Shown: piece after piece, positions 1-10,595 of the stretch
Layout of the letters: the number at the start of each line of letters is the position of its first letter
How positions within the stretch are numbered: the stretch's first letter is position 1
From: DSUN01 sp035527715
GTDB taxonomy: Bacteria; Planctomycetota; PUPC01; DSUN01
DNA: 35,988 nucleotides
Assembly (NCBI GenBank): GCA_035527715.1
Contig: DATKZY010000270.1
Location: 1-35,988 of the forward strand
Reading direction: 5' to 3'
The notes under the pieces: model-generated
The model's database searches: none
What the model saw: only the letters and a program-made list of their open reading frames with translations
Told to the model about the DNA's origin: nothing
Position numbers and translations under genes: made by a program

Positions 1-42
1 TGTGGGGTGAGGGCCGCTTCGCATAGCTGCCAATCCTTCGCT

Positions 43-63
43 CCACCGACACGAGGTCGGTGG
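43..63. repeat. Short perfect hairpin at window edge
   Basis: An 8-bp perfect stem (CCACCGAC paired with GTCGGTGG) with a 5-nt loop. It has no T-run, so it is not a convincing intrinsic terminator. It may be part of the repeat material that also includes bases 73-97. Confidence 0.5.
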
Positions 64-72
64 GGGCGGGGA

Positions 73-97
73 CTTCAGACGGCTGACGTGTTACGAG
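73..97. repeat. Copy of the sequence found at the outer end of the IS66-type element
   Basis: These 25 bases match 29451-29475, at the promoter-distal end of the IS66-type element, at 24 of 25 positions; both read CTTCAGACGGCTGA then GTGTTACGAG after one variable base. The copy here lies just upstream of the OppB-OppC ribosome binding site. It may be a relic IS end or a dispersed repeat. Confidence 0.6.
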
Positions 98-118
98 AAA
101 GGTACCAGGAGCCTTTTC

Positions 119-2358
119 TTGCTCGCCTACATCATCCGCCGCCTGCTCTACGCCGTGCCCATCGTGCTGGGCGTGATGGTCCTCACGTTCCTGCTGTTCT
201 TCGTGGTGAACACGCCCGACGACATGGCCCGCCGCATCCTCGGCGAGAAGCACGCCACGCCCGAAGCCATCGAGAAGTGGAAGCGCGAGCACAACTACCA
301 CTTGCCCCTCTTCTACAACGCGGCCGAGCGGGGCGTCGGGACGCTCACGAACACGCTGTTCTTCCAGAAGTGCGCGCGCCTGCTGGCCTTCGACCTCGGG
401 GCGTCGGACCTCACGGGCCGCGACATCAGCGCCGAGATTCGCCGCCGAATGGGGCCGAGCCTCGCCATCGCCGTGCCCTCGTTCGTCATAGGCATGGCCG
501 TGAACATCACGATCGCGCTGATCATCGCCTTCTGCCGCGGCACGTACCTCGACCGCTGGGGCACCGTGGTCTGCGTGCTCATGATGTCCGTGTCGTCGCT
601 GTTCTACATCATCGGCGGGCAGTTCCTCTTCGCCCAGTGGCTGCGGCTGTTCCCGATTTCGGGGTTCGACTGGGGCGCGGCGATGCCGAGGTTCGTGGTC
701 CTGCCCGTGGTCATCGGCATGGTGGCGGGCATTGGCGGCTCGGTGCGCTACTATCGCACCGTGATGCTCGAGGAGATGGGCCGCGACTACGTGCGCACCG
801 CGCGGGCGAAGGGCCTGGGCGAGGGCGCCGTGCTCTTCCGCCACGTGCTCAAGAACGCCATGATCCCCATCCTCACCAGCGCCGTGACCGCCATCCCCTT
901 CCTGTTCATGGGCAGCCTGATCATGGAGTCGTTCTTCGCGATTCCCGGCCTGGGCAGCATGACGATCACGGCGATCCAGGCGCAGGATTTCGCCGTGGTG
1001 CGCTCGATGGTCTACATCAGCGCCCTGCTCTACATCCTCGGGCTGCTGCTCACCGACATCAGCTACACGCTCGTGGACCCGCGAATCACCCTGGGCGCAG
1101 GCGAGAACCGCAACCTCTACGGCGGCCCGTCGCTACGCGATGCCGTCAAGGTAGTCGTGGGCATCGCGCTCCTTGCCGCGCTCGGCGCGGGAGTGTACTT
1201 CGGCATGCGGTGGCTGGCCGAGCTGCCCGCCGTGGCCGAGTCGCGGGTGCCGCTTGTCTCGAACCTCGCCTTCGCCGCCGCCGTGGCCGGGTTCGTGCTC
1301 TTCTGGCTCCACGCCCGGCGGCAGGAGATGTGGCAGAACGCCTGGCGGGAGGTGCGGCGGCGGCGCCTAGCGACCGTGTCGCTGGCCGTGCTGGGCGTCT
1401 ACGTGGCCATCGCAGCGCTCGACAGCGTGAGCTGGCGCGACACCGAGCGCGACGAGGCCGGCGCCCCGCGCCTCACCCAGGCCGGCGCGCCCGTGTTCGG
1501 GCCCGCGCGGTCGGCCCTCGACCGACTGCTCGCCCCGCTGACGCCCGAGGAGCGCACCTACTCGGCTCCCCTCGCCCGCGTGGCGCTGACCAAGGAGACC
1601 GTGGAGGCCGAGGAGGCGGGGAAGTCCGTCGTCAAGCGAATCCACCCGCCGTTGCGGTATCCCGGCCGCCACCTGCTCGGCACCGACAAGACGGGGCAGG
1701 ACGTCTTCTACAAGACCCTCAAGAGCATGCGCACGGGGCTGATTGTGGGCGGCCTCACGACGCTCATCGCCGTGCCGTTCGCCATTTTCTTCGGCGTGCT
1801 GGCGGGCTTCTTCGGCGGGTGGCTCGACGACGCGGTGCAGTATCTCTACAGCACGCTCGCCTCGGTGCCGTGGGTGCTGCTGGTCGTGGCGTTCATGCTC
1901 GTGTTCGGCCAGGGGCTGGTGCAGCTTTGCGTGGTGATGGGCCTCACGGGCTGGATCGGCCTGTGCCGCGTGCTGCGCGGCGAGGCGATGAAGCTGCGCG
2001 AGCGGGAATACGTGCAGGCGGCCCTGGCGCTGGGCGTGCCGCGGTTCCGCATCATCCGCCGCCACGTGGTGCCCAACGTGATGCACCTCGTGCTGATCAG
2101 CATCGTGCTGCGCTTCAGCGGCCTGGTGCTCGCCGAGGCGGTGCTGAGCTACATCGGCGTGGGCGTGGGGCCGGACACGTATAGCTGGGGCTCGATGATT
2201 GACCAGGCCCGCAGCGAGCTGGGCCGCGACCCCCTCGTCTGGTGGAGCCTGGCCGGGGCGTTCGTGGCCATGCTCGCGCTCGTGCTGTCGGCCAACCTGT
2301 TCGCCGACGCGCTCCGCGACGCGCTCGACCCGAGGCTGCGGATTCGGGAGGAGCTGCG

Positions 2359-2362
<4 letters not shown>
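119..2362 (+). CDS. Fused oligopeptide/dipeptide ABC importer permease (OppB-OppC fusion)
   Basis: Inner-membrane channel of a peptide/nickel-type ABC importer, 747 aa. Residues about 1-330 are a complete OppB/DppB-type permease: N-terminal IIRRLLYAVPIVLGVMVLTF, then an EAA coupling loop around EEMGRDYVRTARAKGLGEG. Residues about 400-747 are an OppC/DppC-type permease with its own EAA loop (REREYVQAALALGVPRFR), the typical HLLGTDKTGQDVF entry motif and a C-terminal ALDPRLR. These subunits are normally separate genes, so one polypeptide supplies both halves of the channel. The start is TTG with AGGAG seven bases upstream (107-111); no better in-frame ATG precedes it. The stop overlaps the next gene as ATGA, so translation is probably coupled. 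The periplasmic binding protein is not in the window. The substrate (peptide, opine, nickel or sugar) cannot be told from sequence. Confidence 0.93.
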
Positions 2363-4389
<2,027 letters not shown>

Positions 4390-4484
4390 GCCCGGTGCCT
4401 GCATGGCCCAAGTGGCTTACGTGCAAGACGCAGACCCGACCCAAGGATAACTGATATTTGAAGACGTGACACCCCCGGCCTCAG

Positions 4485-4997
4485 TCATTTTGGCGTCCAG
4501 TGCCAAGACTGGACAATTGGCACCGTGCGCCTCTTGCTACCTGGTGGAGCATAGTCTGTTGTGCCCTCAAGTCTGATGGTGAACTTCTTCCTGAACGTAC
4601 CTGACGCAGAAACCTTGATTGTCTTGGTTGCGCCCGGAGGCCAGGTAAGATAGCGCTCGGTCTCTTCTGTCTTTCCTCCATCTTCCTTGACGAGAACCAC
4701 AGAAACAACGGTGTTTGCGAGGGCATCCTCGGTCTTGTTAGTGATGTTCACGTCGTGGCTAAAAAGGCCCAGATCGATCTCCAGATCGAAGATCTTGCGT
4801 GGCGCGAACTCGGCTCTGTGAAACTCCGCGGCCTGTTCATTGAGGTCTTTGTACGCCTCATTGGCCATTGTGAGAGTCTTCCAGAGCCTAGCCATGGGCT
4901 TCCAACCGCAGATCACCACGATTACGAGGAGCACGAGGCAACCGATTCTCCCTGCTGCCTTTCGCCTCGGGCATTCCTTTTCGGTTTCGCCAGTCAT
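4485..4997 (-). CDS. Small membrane-anchored protein of unknown function
   Basis: A 170-aa protein I do not recognise. The N-terminus is charged (TGETEKECPRRKAAGR) and is followed by one hydrophobic segment, IGCLVLLVIVVICGW (about residues 18-32), so it is probably anchored in the membrane with the C-terminal domain outside. The soluble part (residues about 60-170) has alternating hydrophobic residues and ends in a beta-rich stretch (TIRLEGTTDYAPPG). It resembles a small extracytoplasmic beta-sandwich, of the kind that carries conserved Asn/Thr near DVNITNKTEDALANTVVSV (a FxxL-type domain is possible). It lies 81 bp downstream of the TPR gene on the same strand and could be co-transcribed. 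The GC content is visibly lower than in the rest of the window, as for the TPR gene, which hints at a shared, different origin. Confidence 0.7.
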   Translation of the reverse strand: MTGETEKECPRRKAAGRIGCLVLLVIVVICGWKPMARLWKTLTMANEAYKDLNEQAAEFHRAEFAPRKIFDLEIDLGLFSHDVNITNKTEDALANTVVSVVLVKEDGGKTEETERYLTWPPGATKTIKVSASGTFRKKFTIRLEGTTDYAPPGSKRRTVPIVQSWHWTPK

Positions 4998-5046
4998 TGC
5001 CTCGGACCCTTTCAGGTTCGGCGATCAGGACAGTTCGGTGCCAACC

Positions 5047-5064
5047 CTTATGGGTGTCAGGCAC
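5047..5064. repeat. 18-bp repeat (copy 1, inverted partner at 6921-6938)
   Basis: CTTATGGGTGTCAGGCAC occurs here and as its exact reverse complement at 6921-6938, so the two copies flank the TPR gene. This copy also sits in a local hairpin, in which TTCGGTGCC (about 5034-5042) pairs with GGCACCGAA (about 5061-5069). Confidence 0.75.
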
Positions 5065-5078
5065 CGAAGCTCCGATGT

Positions 5079-6884
5079 CTATCGGTCGCGGTATGCCTCC
5101 TTCTGCTTATACAGATCGAGTCGCTCGCGAGCCTTGGCAAATTCCTGCGTGCCGACATCCTTGAGAAATGCGGGGTCGGCGAGTGCCTTCGTTTGCCACT
5201 TGACAGCCTCGTCGAATTGCCCGTCCTCGGCGTAAGCAGCGGCCAGGGTGTCGAGGTAGTAGGCTTCCTTCCAGTTCGTGAGTTCACAGGCCTTGGTAGC
5301 ATTCTCGATCGCGGCTTTGCCGTTCCGGAAAGCCTTGTCCAGGGAAGTGGCCCGGAGCCAGGCAAGGCTATTGAACACTCGAGGGTCATTTGGGCTGACC
5401 TCCACCGCCTTGGAATAATCCGCGAGGGCCTTATCGTTCTTACCCATGGTCACATACAGGGATGCTCGCTCTCCATAGGCCGACCCATCCTCAGGCCTCA
5501 ATTCTATGGCCCGGGCGAAATCCGCGAGAGCTTTGTCATATCTGCCCTCGGCCCAATAGACTTTTGCTCGCAGCCGGTACGCCCAATCATTCTTCGGGTC
5601 AAGGAAGATGCTCACCGAGCAATCGCCAATCGCCGCTTCGTTGTTGCCCTTTTGGCGATAGGCCCAACCCCGATTGTCGTAGTTCATGCTCGACAGGGGG
5701 TCCATTTCTATCGCCCTGCTATAGTCTGAGATGGCCTCGTCGAACTTGCCTTCATTCAGGCGTGCTTTTCCTCGCCGCTGAAGAAGCACGGCGATGGAAT
5801 CGCGACTGAAAAGATGAAGAGCTTTCGCCTTGTCGTAGTCGGCTTTGGCCAGTTCCTGCTCGCCTTTCTCTTGGTGGGCCAGTCCACGAATCAGATACGC
5901 ACTCGCGTCCCGAGAATCAAGGCCGATCAGTTTGTCCATGGCAGCTATCAATTCGTCGTATTCACCAGCGAGAAAAAGGGTTGATGCCTCCAACCCCTTG
6001 TCAAGCCTCCTGTATCTCTCGTTCTGCTTCACCTCCCCCTCAAGAGTGTCGCGGAGATTCCTCACCTGCTCGGCAGTCATAGCCGGCAGGAAGGCTAGCC
6101 AATACCGCCGTTCATTGTCATCCATGCTCTGGGATCCATGAATCAGCTTGACCACTTCCGGGTATTCCTGCTCAACATCTGGATGCACGACCAGGTCTTT
6201 CTCGGCTGCCGGGGGACTCGATTCCCCACGGGGCTTCGCCTTTGGGTGATCCCCTGCCTTTTCAGGAATGTCGAGATTGAACGTGAGGACGCCTTGGTCG
6301 GTGTGGATCGCTACACTCACTAGGTCCTTTTCATACCCCCCATGTTCCTTGTCAAAAGGCACCGGCCCGAACGGCTTTTCCTCCTTCTCCTCCACGTCTG
6401 GTACGTTCAATTTCGCCCATTGTTTGTGCCCAATGATCGCTTCAAGGTGGCGATCCATGAGCTGCTCCCAGCCCGGTCCTTCGTGCGCCCCACGGCGGTC
6501 CTCTCTGGCGACATGAGAATAGACGAGGAACTCCATCTCTCTGTCCGGGTCGATTGTCAACGGGAATTCAACCGGTTTGCCGCCCTCGTCGCCATCGATC
6601 CTGGTCACGACGTATTCGCCGTTGAGCACAATCTTGTGGATTTTCGCGGGCCGCTTGTCCCGATTCTTCACGAGGAGGCAAGTAGACTCCGTGGCGAGTA
6701 GCCCGTTGGCGTACCCCCTCCTCGATACCCTCAAGTCATAGGAATTGTAGAACTTCTCTTTGACCCAAGGCAGGATGTAGTAGTAGGAGACCGGGACGGA
6801 GAGGATGCCGCAGATAAGGCCTACGGCTATCAGGGGGCCAATTCGTCGAATCATCGCCTTCGGGGACTTGTGCAGGATACCCAT
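5079..6884 (-). CDS. Membrane-anchored tetratricopeptide (TPR) repeat protein
   Basis: A 601-aa protein. The start was chosen at the ATG (reverse strand 6884) because AAGGAGATAA lies just upstream; a start 17 codons earlier would begin inside a repeat. Residues about 12-35 form a membrane anchor (IGPLIAVGLICGILSVPVSY) after a basic N-terminus. Residues about 40-250 form a middle domain of unknown fold, probably extracytoplasmic. From about residue 310 to 580 there are at least six TPR units, for example YLIRGLAHQEKGEQELAKAD, YDNRGWAYRQKGNNEAAIGD and YRLRAKVYWAEGRYDKALAD. TPRs are protein-binding scaffolds, so the partner is unknown. It is probably co-transcribed with the small membrane protein downstream. 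Its base composition is noticeably lower in GC than its neighbours, and an 18-bp inverted repeat flanks it. Confidence 0.88.
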   Translation of the reverse strand: MGILHKSPKAMIRRIGPLIAVGLICGILSVPVSYYYILPWVKEKFYNSYDLRVSRRGYANGLLATESTCLLVKNRDKRPAKIHKIVLNGEYVVTRIDGDEGGKPVEFPLTIDPDREMEFLVYSHVAREDRRGAHEGPGWEQLMDRHLEAIIGHKQWAKLNVPDVEEKEEKPFGPVPFDKEHGGYEKDLVSVAIHTDQGVLTFNLDIPEKAGDHPKAKPRGESSPPAAEKDLVVHPDVEQEYPEVVKLIHGSQSMDDNERRYWLAFLPAMTAEQVRNLRDTLEGEVKQNERYRRLDKGLEASTLFLAGEYDELIAAMDKLIGLDSRDASAYLIRGLAHQEKGEQELAKADYDKAKALHLFSRDSIAVLLQRRGKARLNEGKFDEAISDYSRAIEMDPLSSMNYDNRGWAYRQKGNNEAAIGDCSVSIFLDPKNDWAYRLRAKVYWAEGRYDKALADFARAIELRPEDGSAYGERASLYVTMGKNDKALADYSKAVEVSPNDPRVFNSLAWLRATSLDKAFRNGKAAIENATKACELTNWKEAYYLDTLAAAYAEDGQFDEAVKWQTKALADPAFLKDVGTQEFAKARERLDLYKQKEAYRDR

Positions 6885-6920
6885 CAGTCTTATCTCCTTA
6901 GGCCACAGTGCCAGGCCACA

Positions 6921-6938
6921 GTGCCTGACACCCATAAG
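6921..6938. repeat. 18-bp repeat (copy 2, inverted)
   Basis: Exact reverse complement of 5047-5064. It lies about 35 bp upstream of the TPR gene's start and is preceded by a GGCCACAGTGCC direct repeat. The two copies could pair or be remnants of a transposed unit. Confidence 0.7.
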
Positions 6939-7254
6939 TTCTTCCTGGATCGAGCGTTAAGTGCACACCGAGGCCAGAATGGGCCGAATGTCGGGCCGAG
7001 GGCATCTATGGGCTTGCGGCACCAGGGAGGAGCAGGGATTCGGAAGAAGGAGATGCTGGCGGATGGTGGCATCGTGACATGCCCCCTGGCCGATGCGCGA
7101 AGGTCGGCACCCCATGGCGCGCAGGATAGCTCTTTCGGAGGGCGAAGTCAAGAGGATTTCAGGCGAGGATCGCGTCCACAGATTCACACAGAATAGGAGG
7201 GGTTGAACCACGGAGACACAGAGTCCACGGAGATTGCTCGGAGAAGACCAAGTA
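6939..7254. other. Non-coding stretch upstream of a nested palindrome
   Basis: No convincing gene on either strand; the possible frames are short and lack protein-like composition. Around 7205-7232 it holds a CACGGAGACACAGAG-type low-complexity motif of the sort found dispersed in environmental genomes. No clear promoter or RNA gene is visible. Confidence 0.5.
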
Positions 7255-7392
7255 CCGCTCCACAGAGGAAGGTGTACAACAAGGTGAAGCTCCGGTCGGT
7301 GGCACAGGCATCTTGCCTGTGCGCTTGGCCGATGGCAGACACAGGCTGGAAGCCTGTGCCACCAGAATTGTACACCTTTCACTGTGGAGCGG
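7255..7392. mobile_element. MITE-like element: nested inverted repeats, 138 bp
   Basis: The outer arms, 7255-7279 and 7368-7392 (25 bp each), match at 23 of 25 positions in inverted orientation and begin with CCGCTCCACAG. Inside is a second inverted repeat, GGTGGCACAGGC (about 7300-7311) against GCCTGTGCCACC (about 7352-7363). There is no coding capacity. The structure resembles a miniature inverted-repeat element into which another palindrome inserted. No target-site duplication was established. Confidence 0.65.
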
Positions 7393-7574
7393 CGCCAAGG
7401 GCGATTCGGGGTCGAAACCCACGAACCGATTCCCGCGCTTGAGGTGCCAGATTGGTGCCGCAAAGAACTCGGCCAGGTGGGGCTCACGGGGCCTCGCCCA
7501 TGAACCTGCCGACTTGGGCGACTTGGCATCTTGGCGTTAAGTTGCAAGTTGCGACCCGACCCCAGGGCGCCCCG

Positions 7575-7744
7575 GAACCGGGAAGACTGGGAGACTCTGG
7601 GAGACTTAGGACAGGTTGCGGTGTGCCTCGCAGCAGGCACAACCTGTGGGGGCCAGGAGACCTCCCCTGTGAACCGGGAAGTCTGGGAGAGTCTGGGAGA
7701 CTTAGAACAGGTTGTGGTGTGTTCCGGACGCAGCCACAACCTGT
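7575..7744. repeat. Two tandem ~73-bp repeats, each ending in a hairpin
   Basis: Copies at 7575-7647 and 7671-7744 are separated by 23 bp. Each begins GAACCGGGAAG and carries CTGGGAGACTTAG. Each ends with an inverted repeat based on ACAGGTTG and CAACCTGT; in the second copy the stem is a perfect 11 bp (ACAGGTTGTGG with CCACAACCTGT). They lie about 30 bp beyond the 3' end of the minus-strand protease gene, so the hairpins could act as its terminator. Confidence 0.7.
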
Positions 7745-7772
7745 AGTGTGTGTTCGCCGACACCCTTGGCCG

Positions 7773-10166
7773 TCAGTCCTCGAACACGATGCGGTAGTCG
7801 AGGCGGTCCACCTGGCTGAGAATGGCGCCCTTCGGCTGGTCGAAGTCCACGAGGCGGACCCGCCAGCGATAGGTGCGGGTGCCGTCGGAGTTCTCGTCGG
7901 CCACGAACTTGCCCGTCCAGCCGAGGGGCTTGGGGGGCGACTGGACCTGCTCGATGCTCTTGACCTTCTTCGCCGTGCGGAAGGTGGCCTGGACGTAGGT
8001 CTCCTCGGCGTCGTAGCCCTCGCCGATCCAGTGGCGGTTGGGGAAGGTGCCGGCGGCGCGGAGGACGTAGAGGTCCTTGTCGTTCCACTTCTTCCAGTCC
8101 TCGGGCACGCGGATCTTGACGGGCCACCACGCGGCGGGGGCGTGGATGGAGACCAGGTCGTCCTTGAACTCGACGCGTGCGGGGGCCGACTTCGGCGGCG
8201 AGGGGAGGTGCATGGCGAACGCGGGGTCGCCGAAGAGGCAGCGGAGGTAGAGCTGGTAGTAGTTCGGCCCGCCGGCGAGTTGATCCGTTTCGAGGATGAC
8301 CGCGACCATGCTGTTCTGCGCCTCGAGGTGGGCGCGGCCGAGGGTCTCGCCCGCGAGGACGGCGTTCCAGAAGACGATGCGTTGCTGCTCATCGTAGGCG
8401 ATGGCGGGGAGCGAGTTGCCCTCGAAGGCTGCGGCGCCGTTGCGCATCAGGCGGGCGACGACGGAGCGGCAGTCGGGCTGGCGGTCGAGGGCGCCGGCGA
8501 GGCAGCCGCCCGACTCGACCACCGTGGGCGCGAGCAGCACGTCGGACGCCCAGTCGTAGGTCTGCCCCAGGTCGTGCCACCACGAGTGGGCCTGGTGGGC
8601 GAGCACGGCCACGCTTGTGAGCGGGGAGTCCTGCTCGAATGCCTGCGTGCGCTTGCCCTTGCTCGTGGCGGTGGGCTTCTCGATCCAGCGGAGCGTGTCC
8701 ACGTCGTGGTGGGGCGCCATCGTGAAGCCGACGTTCTCGAAGAGCTTGGCGTAGGTGTTCTCCCAGCGGGCCTGGCCGGCCATGGTGGACCACGAGGGGT
8801 CGAGAAGCTGCGGATAGGTGACGACGCGGCTGACGTAGAGCGTGGCGAAGCTGGCGTTTTCGGCGATGAGGCGGCCGAGGGCGATCTCGCCGAACAGGTC
8901 GCCGTCGGCGTTGGCGAAGGGGAAGTCGGAGGGCAGGTCGCGGTTGGAGCCGCCGCTCTCGCGCACGATGGCCTGGGGAATGGCGTCGGGGAAGCCGACG
9001 ATGCACAAGTGCTCGGGCGGGCCGCCGGCCGCTGTGTAGAACGCCTTCAGGTCAGTGACGACCTGCTCGGCGCAGGGGAAGGTGAGCCGCACGTCGGCCT
9101 TGCCCGCGCCGTTCTTCTCGCCGAGCGTGATGGAGAAACGCTGGCCGCCGAGGGTCACGACGTCGCCCGTGCGGAAGGGGCCTTCGCCCGCGTCGGAGAA
9201 GTCGCCGTTGCCGTTCAGGTCCACGTTGACCGCAAAGTAGTCCTTGTCGTTTCTCCCGCTGGTCACGACGAACGCGAAGGGGTGGCCGTTGACCGTGGTG
9301 AGGCCCATCCGCGGTGGCTTGCGGCTCTCGGGCGCGCCCTTGGGCGGGTTGGCCTTGCACTCGGCGCCGACGAAGGGGGCCTTCCACAGGGTCTTGTAGG
9401 GCAGCGGCACGACGATCCCCTGCCTGGCCGCGGCGAGCAGCGGGGCCGCGAGCGAGAGCTTCTTGATCACCGTGGCCTCGCGGTCGAGCGGGTTCACGGC
9501 GGCGAAGTAGGATGCGGCGAGCTCCTGTCCCCGCATCCAGGCGAGCACGGCAGGGGTGTCCTTCAACTCGACGACGGCGAGGCCCGCTTCTTTCAGCGCT
9601 GCGGCAGCCTTCGGCACCGAGCCGACCACAACGGCCCTCTTGACGGCAAGCTCCTTGAGCAGCTCTCGGTCTGCCGTCGAGAAGAGGAGCGGCGACCGGA
9701 GCCTGGCCGCCAGGGCCGACGCCACGAGGGCCATGGCGTAGTCGCCCTCGCGGCAGATGACCGCCGTATCAGCCGACTTCCAGAAGGTCCGCGCGAGCAC
9801 GCCGGCGGCCGAGTCGGCCGAATCGGCCGCCAGCGCCTGCCATTGCCGCTGGGCGCTCGCGGCCTCTCTCGGCAACGGGCCGAGGCAGTAGAGGGCCTGC
9901 GGCTTGTAGCGGCGCAGATAATCGTCCATCTCACGCGTGATCGCCCCCGACTCGTCGAGCGCGATGAGAGCAGGCGCGCCGCCGCAACGTACCGTCGCGG
10001 CTGGGACCGCGGCCAGGAAGGCGAAGTCCTGCCAGGCAGGGACGCTCGGCACCTGAACCACGAAGACCGCGCGACCCGCCTCGCCGCCGGCCGCCCGTGG
10101 GCCGGGCAGGCAGCCAAGGAGAGCGAACGGAAGCAGCGCGAGCAAGTGGTTCCAGCAAGACATCAT
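7773..10166 (-). CDS. Secreted C25 (gingipain)-like cysteine peptidase
   Basis: A 797-aa exported protein. The start at 10166 is the first of two ATGs behind GGAAGGAACGCG and gives a signal peptide (MMSCWNHLLALLPFALLGCL). That sequence contains LLGC, so a lipoprotein is possible. The likely peptidase domain is at about residues 420-600. Putative catalytic residues are Cys555 in ESGGCLAGAL, with His524 or His527 in LAHQAHSWWHD. The 28-31 residue His-to-Cys spacing is close to the gingipain arrangement, and VARLMRNGAAAFEGNS after the Cys fits the family. An EF-hand/dockerin-like loop DLNGNGDFSDAGEG (about residues 305-320) probably binds calcium. The C-terminal ~100 residues look like a beta-domain (YRWRVRLVDFDQPKGAILSQ). 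Substrate is unknown. The assignment rests on motifs only; the usual His-Gly pair of C25 enzymes is not present. Confidence 0.7.
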   Translation of the reverse strand: MMSCWNHLLALLPFALLGCLPGPRAAGGEAGRAVFVVQVPSVPAWQDFAFLAAVPAATVRCGGAPALIALDESGAITREMDDYLRRYKPQALYCLGPLPREAASAQRQWQALAADSADSAAGVLARTFWKSADTAVICREGDYAMALVASALAARLRSPLLFSTADRELLKELAVKRAVVVGSVPKAAAALKEAGLAVVELKDTPAVLAWMRGQELAASYFAAVNPLDREATVIKKLSLAAPLLAAARQGIVVPLPYKTLWKAPFVGAECKANPPKGAPESRKPPRMGLTTVNGHPFAFVVTSGRNDKDYFAVNVDLNGNGDFSDAGEGPFRTGDVVTLGGQRFSITLGEKNGAGKADVRLTFPCAEQVVTDLKAFYTAAGGPPEHLCIVGFPDAIPQAIVRESGGSNRDLPSDFPFANADGDLFGEIALGRLIAENASFATLYVSRVVTYPQLLDPSWSTMAGQARWENTYAKLFENVGFTMAPHHDVDTLRWIEKPTATSKGKRTQAFEQDSPLTSVAVLAHQAHSWWHDLGQTYDWASDVLLAPTVVESGGCLAGALDRQPDCRSVVARLMRNGAAAFEGNSLPAIAYDEQQRIVFWNAVLAGETLGRAHLEAQNSMVAVILETDQLAGGPNYYQLYLRCLFGDPAFAMHLPSPPKSAPARVEFKDDLVSIHAPAAWWPVKIRVPEDWKKWNDKDLYVLRAAGTFPNRHWIGEGYDAEETYVQATFRTAKKVKSIEQVQSPPKPLGWTGKFVADENSDGTRTYRWRVRLVDFDQPKGAILSQVDRLDYRIVFED

Positions 10167-10309
10167 CGCGTTCCTTCCGCTCCCTGTTCTCTCCCGGCTT
10201 CGGCGCCTCCGCATCATAGCACGGCAGACCCCCTGAAGCCAAGCTCGACGGCAGGGCCTCCGCCGACGAAGCGCTGCGATTCCCCCAGCCGCCCGATCCG
10301 GCCTCACAT

Positions 10310-10353
10310 TCACAGAATGCCAACCGCCTCTCTCAGGGGTTGGCATTCTGTGA
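10310..10353. repeat. Hairpin of the GAATGCCAAC family (copy 1)
   Basis: A perfect 16-bp inverted repeat: TCACAGAATGCCAACC at 10310-10325 and its reverse complement at 10338-10353, with a 12-nt loop. It lies between the divergently transcribed protease and sulfatase genes. Confidence 0.8.
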
Positions 10354-10383
10354 ACTCCCCGCCGGAGGCGTCCGGATCGCCGA

Positions 10384-10434
10384 TTCTCACACAATGCCAA
10401 CCCCGCCCGAGGCCGGGGGTTGGCATTCTGAGAA
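10384..10434. repeat. Hairpin of the GAATGCCAAC family (copy 2)
   Basis: Arms 10384-10404 and 10416-10434 pair with a 2-nt bulge around AATGCCAACCCC. It is about 30 bp from copy 1. The rest of the 10167-10595 intergenic region holds no gene I can support and no clear promoter. Confidence 0.75.
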
Positions 10435-10595
10435 GAGAGCCCAAAGGTGCGGGAACGCGAGGCGTGTGGAGATTCGCAACACCTCCGGTGGCTCAAGTGC
10501 TACGCCCGCAGCAAGCGCCCGGCGGGCGCCTGCCTTGACAGCCCGCGGCGCTTCGCCTAGCATTGCGGGCGCACCACTCGCGAGGCCCACGCCGC

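Noticed and set aside
7..2184. A long open frame overlapping the permease gene in another phase
   Set aside because: Its translation is Arg/Pro/His-rich without family features; it is the GC-driven shadow of the OppB-OppC gene.
7302..7320. A further sigma-54 site (TGGCAC...TTGCC)
   Set aside because: The spacing between the two boxes is seven instead of five bases, and it lies inside a palindrome.
7452..10538. A 1028-codon plus-strand frame opposite the C25-like gene
   Set aside because: It is the antisense shadow of the protease gene (Gly/Val/Arg/Glu repeats) with no signal peptide, motifs or ribosome binding site.
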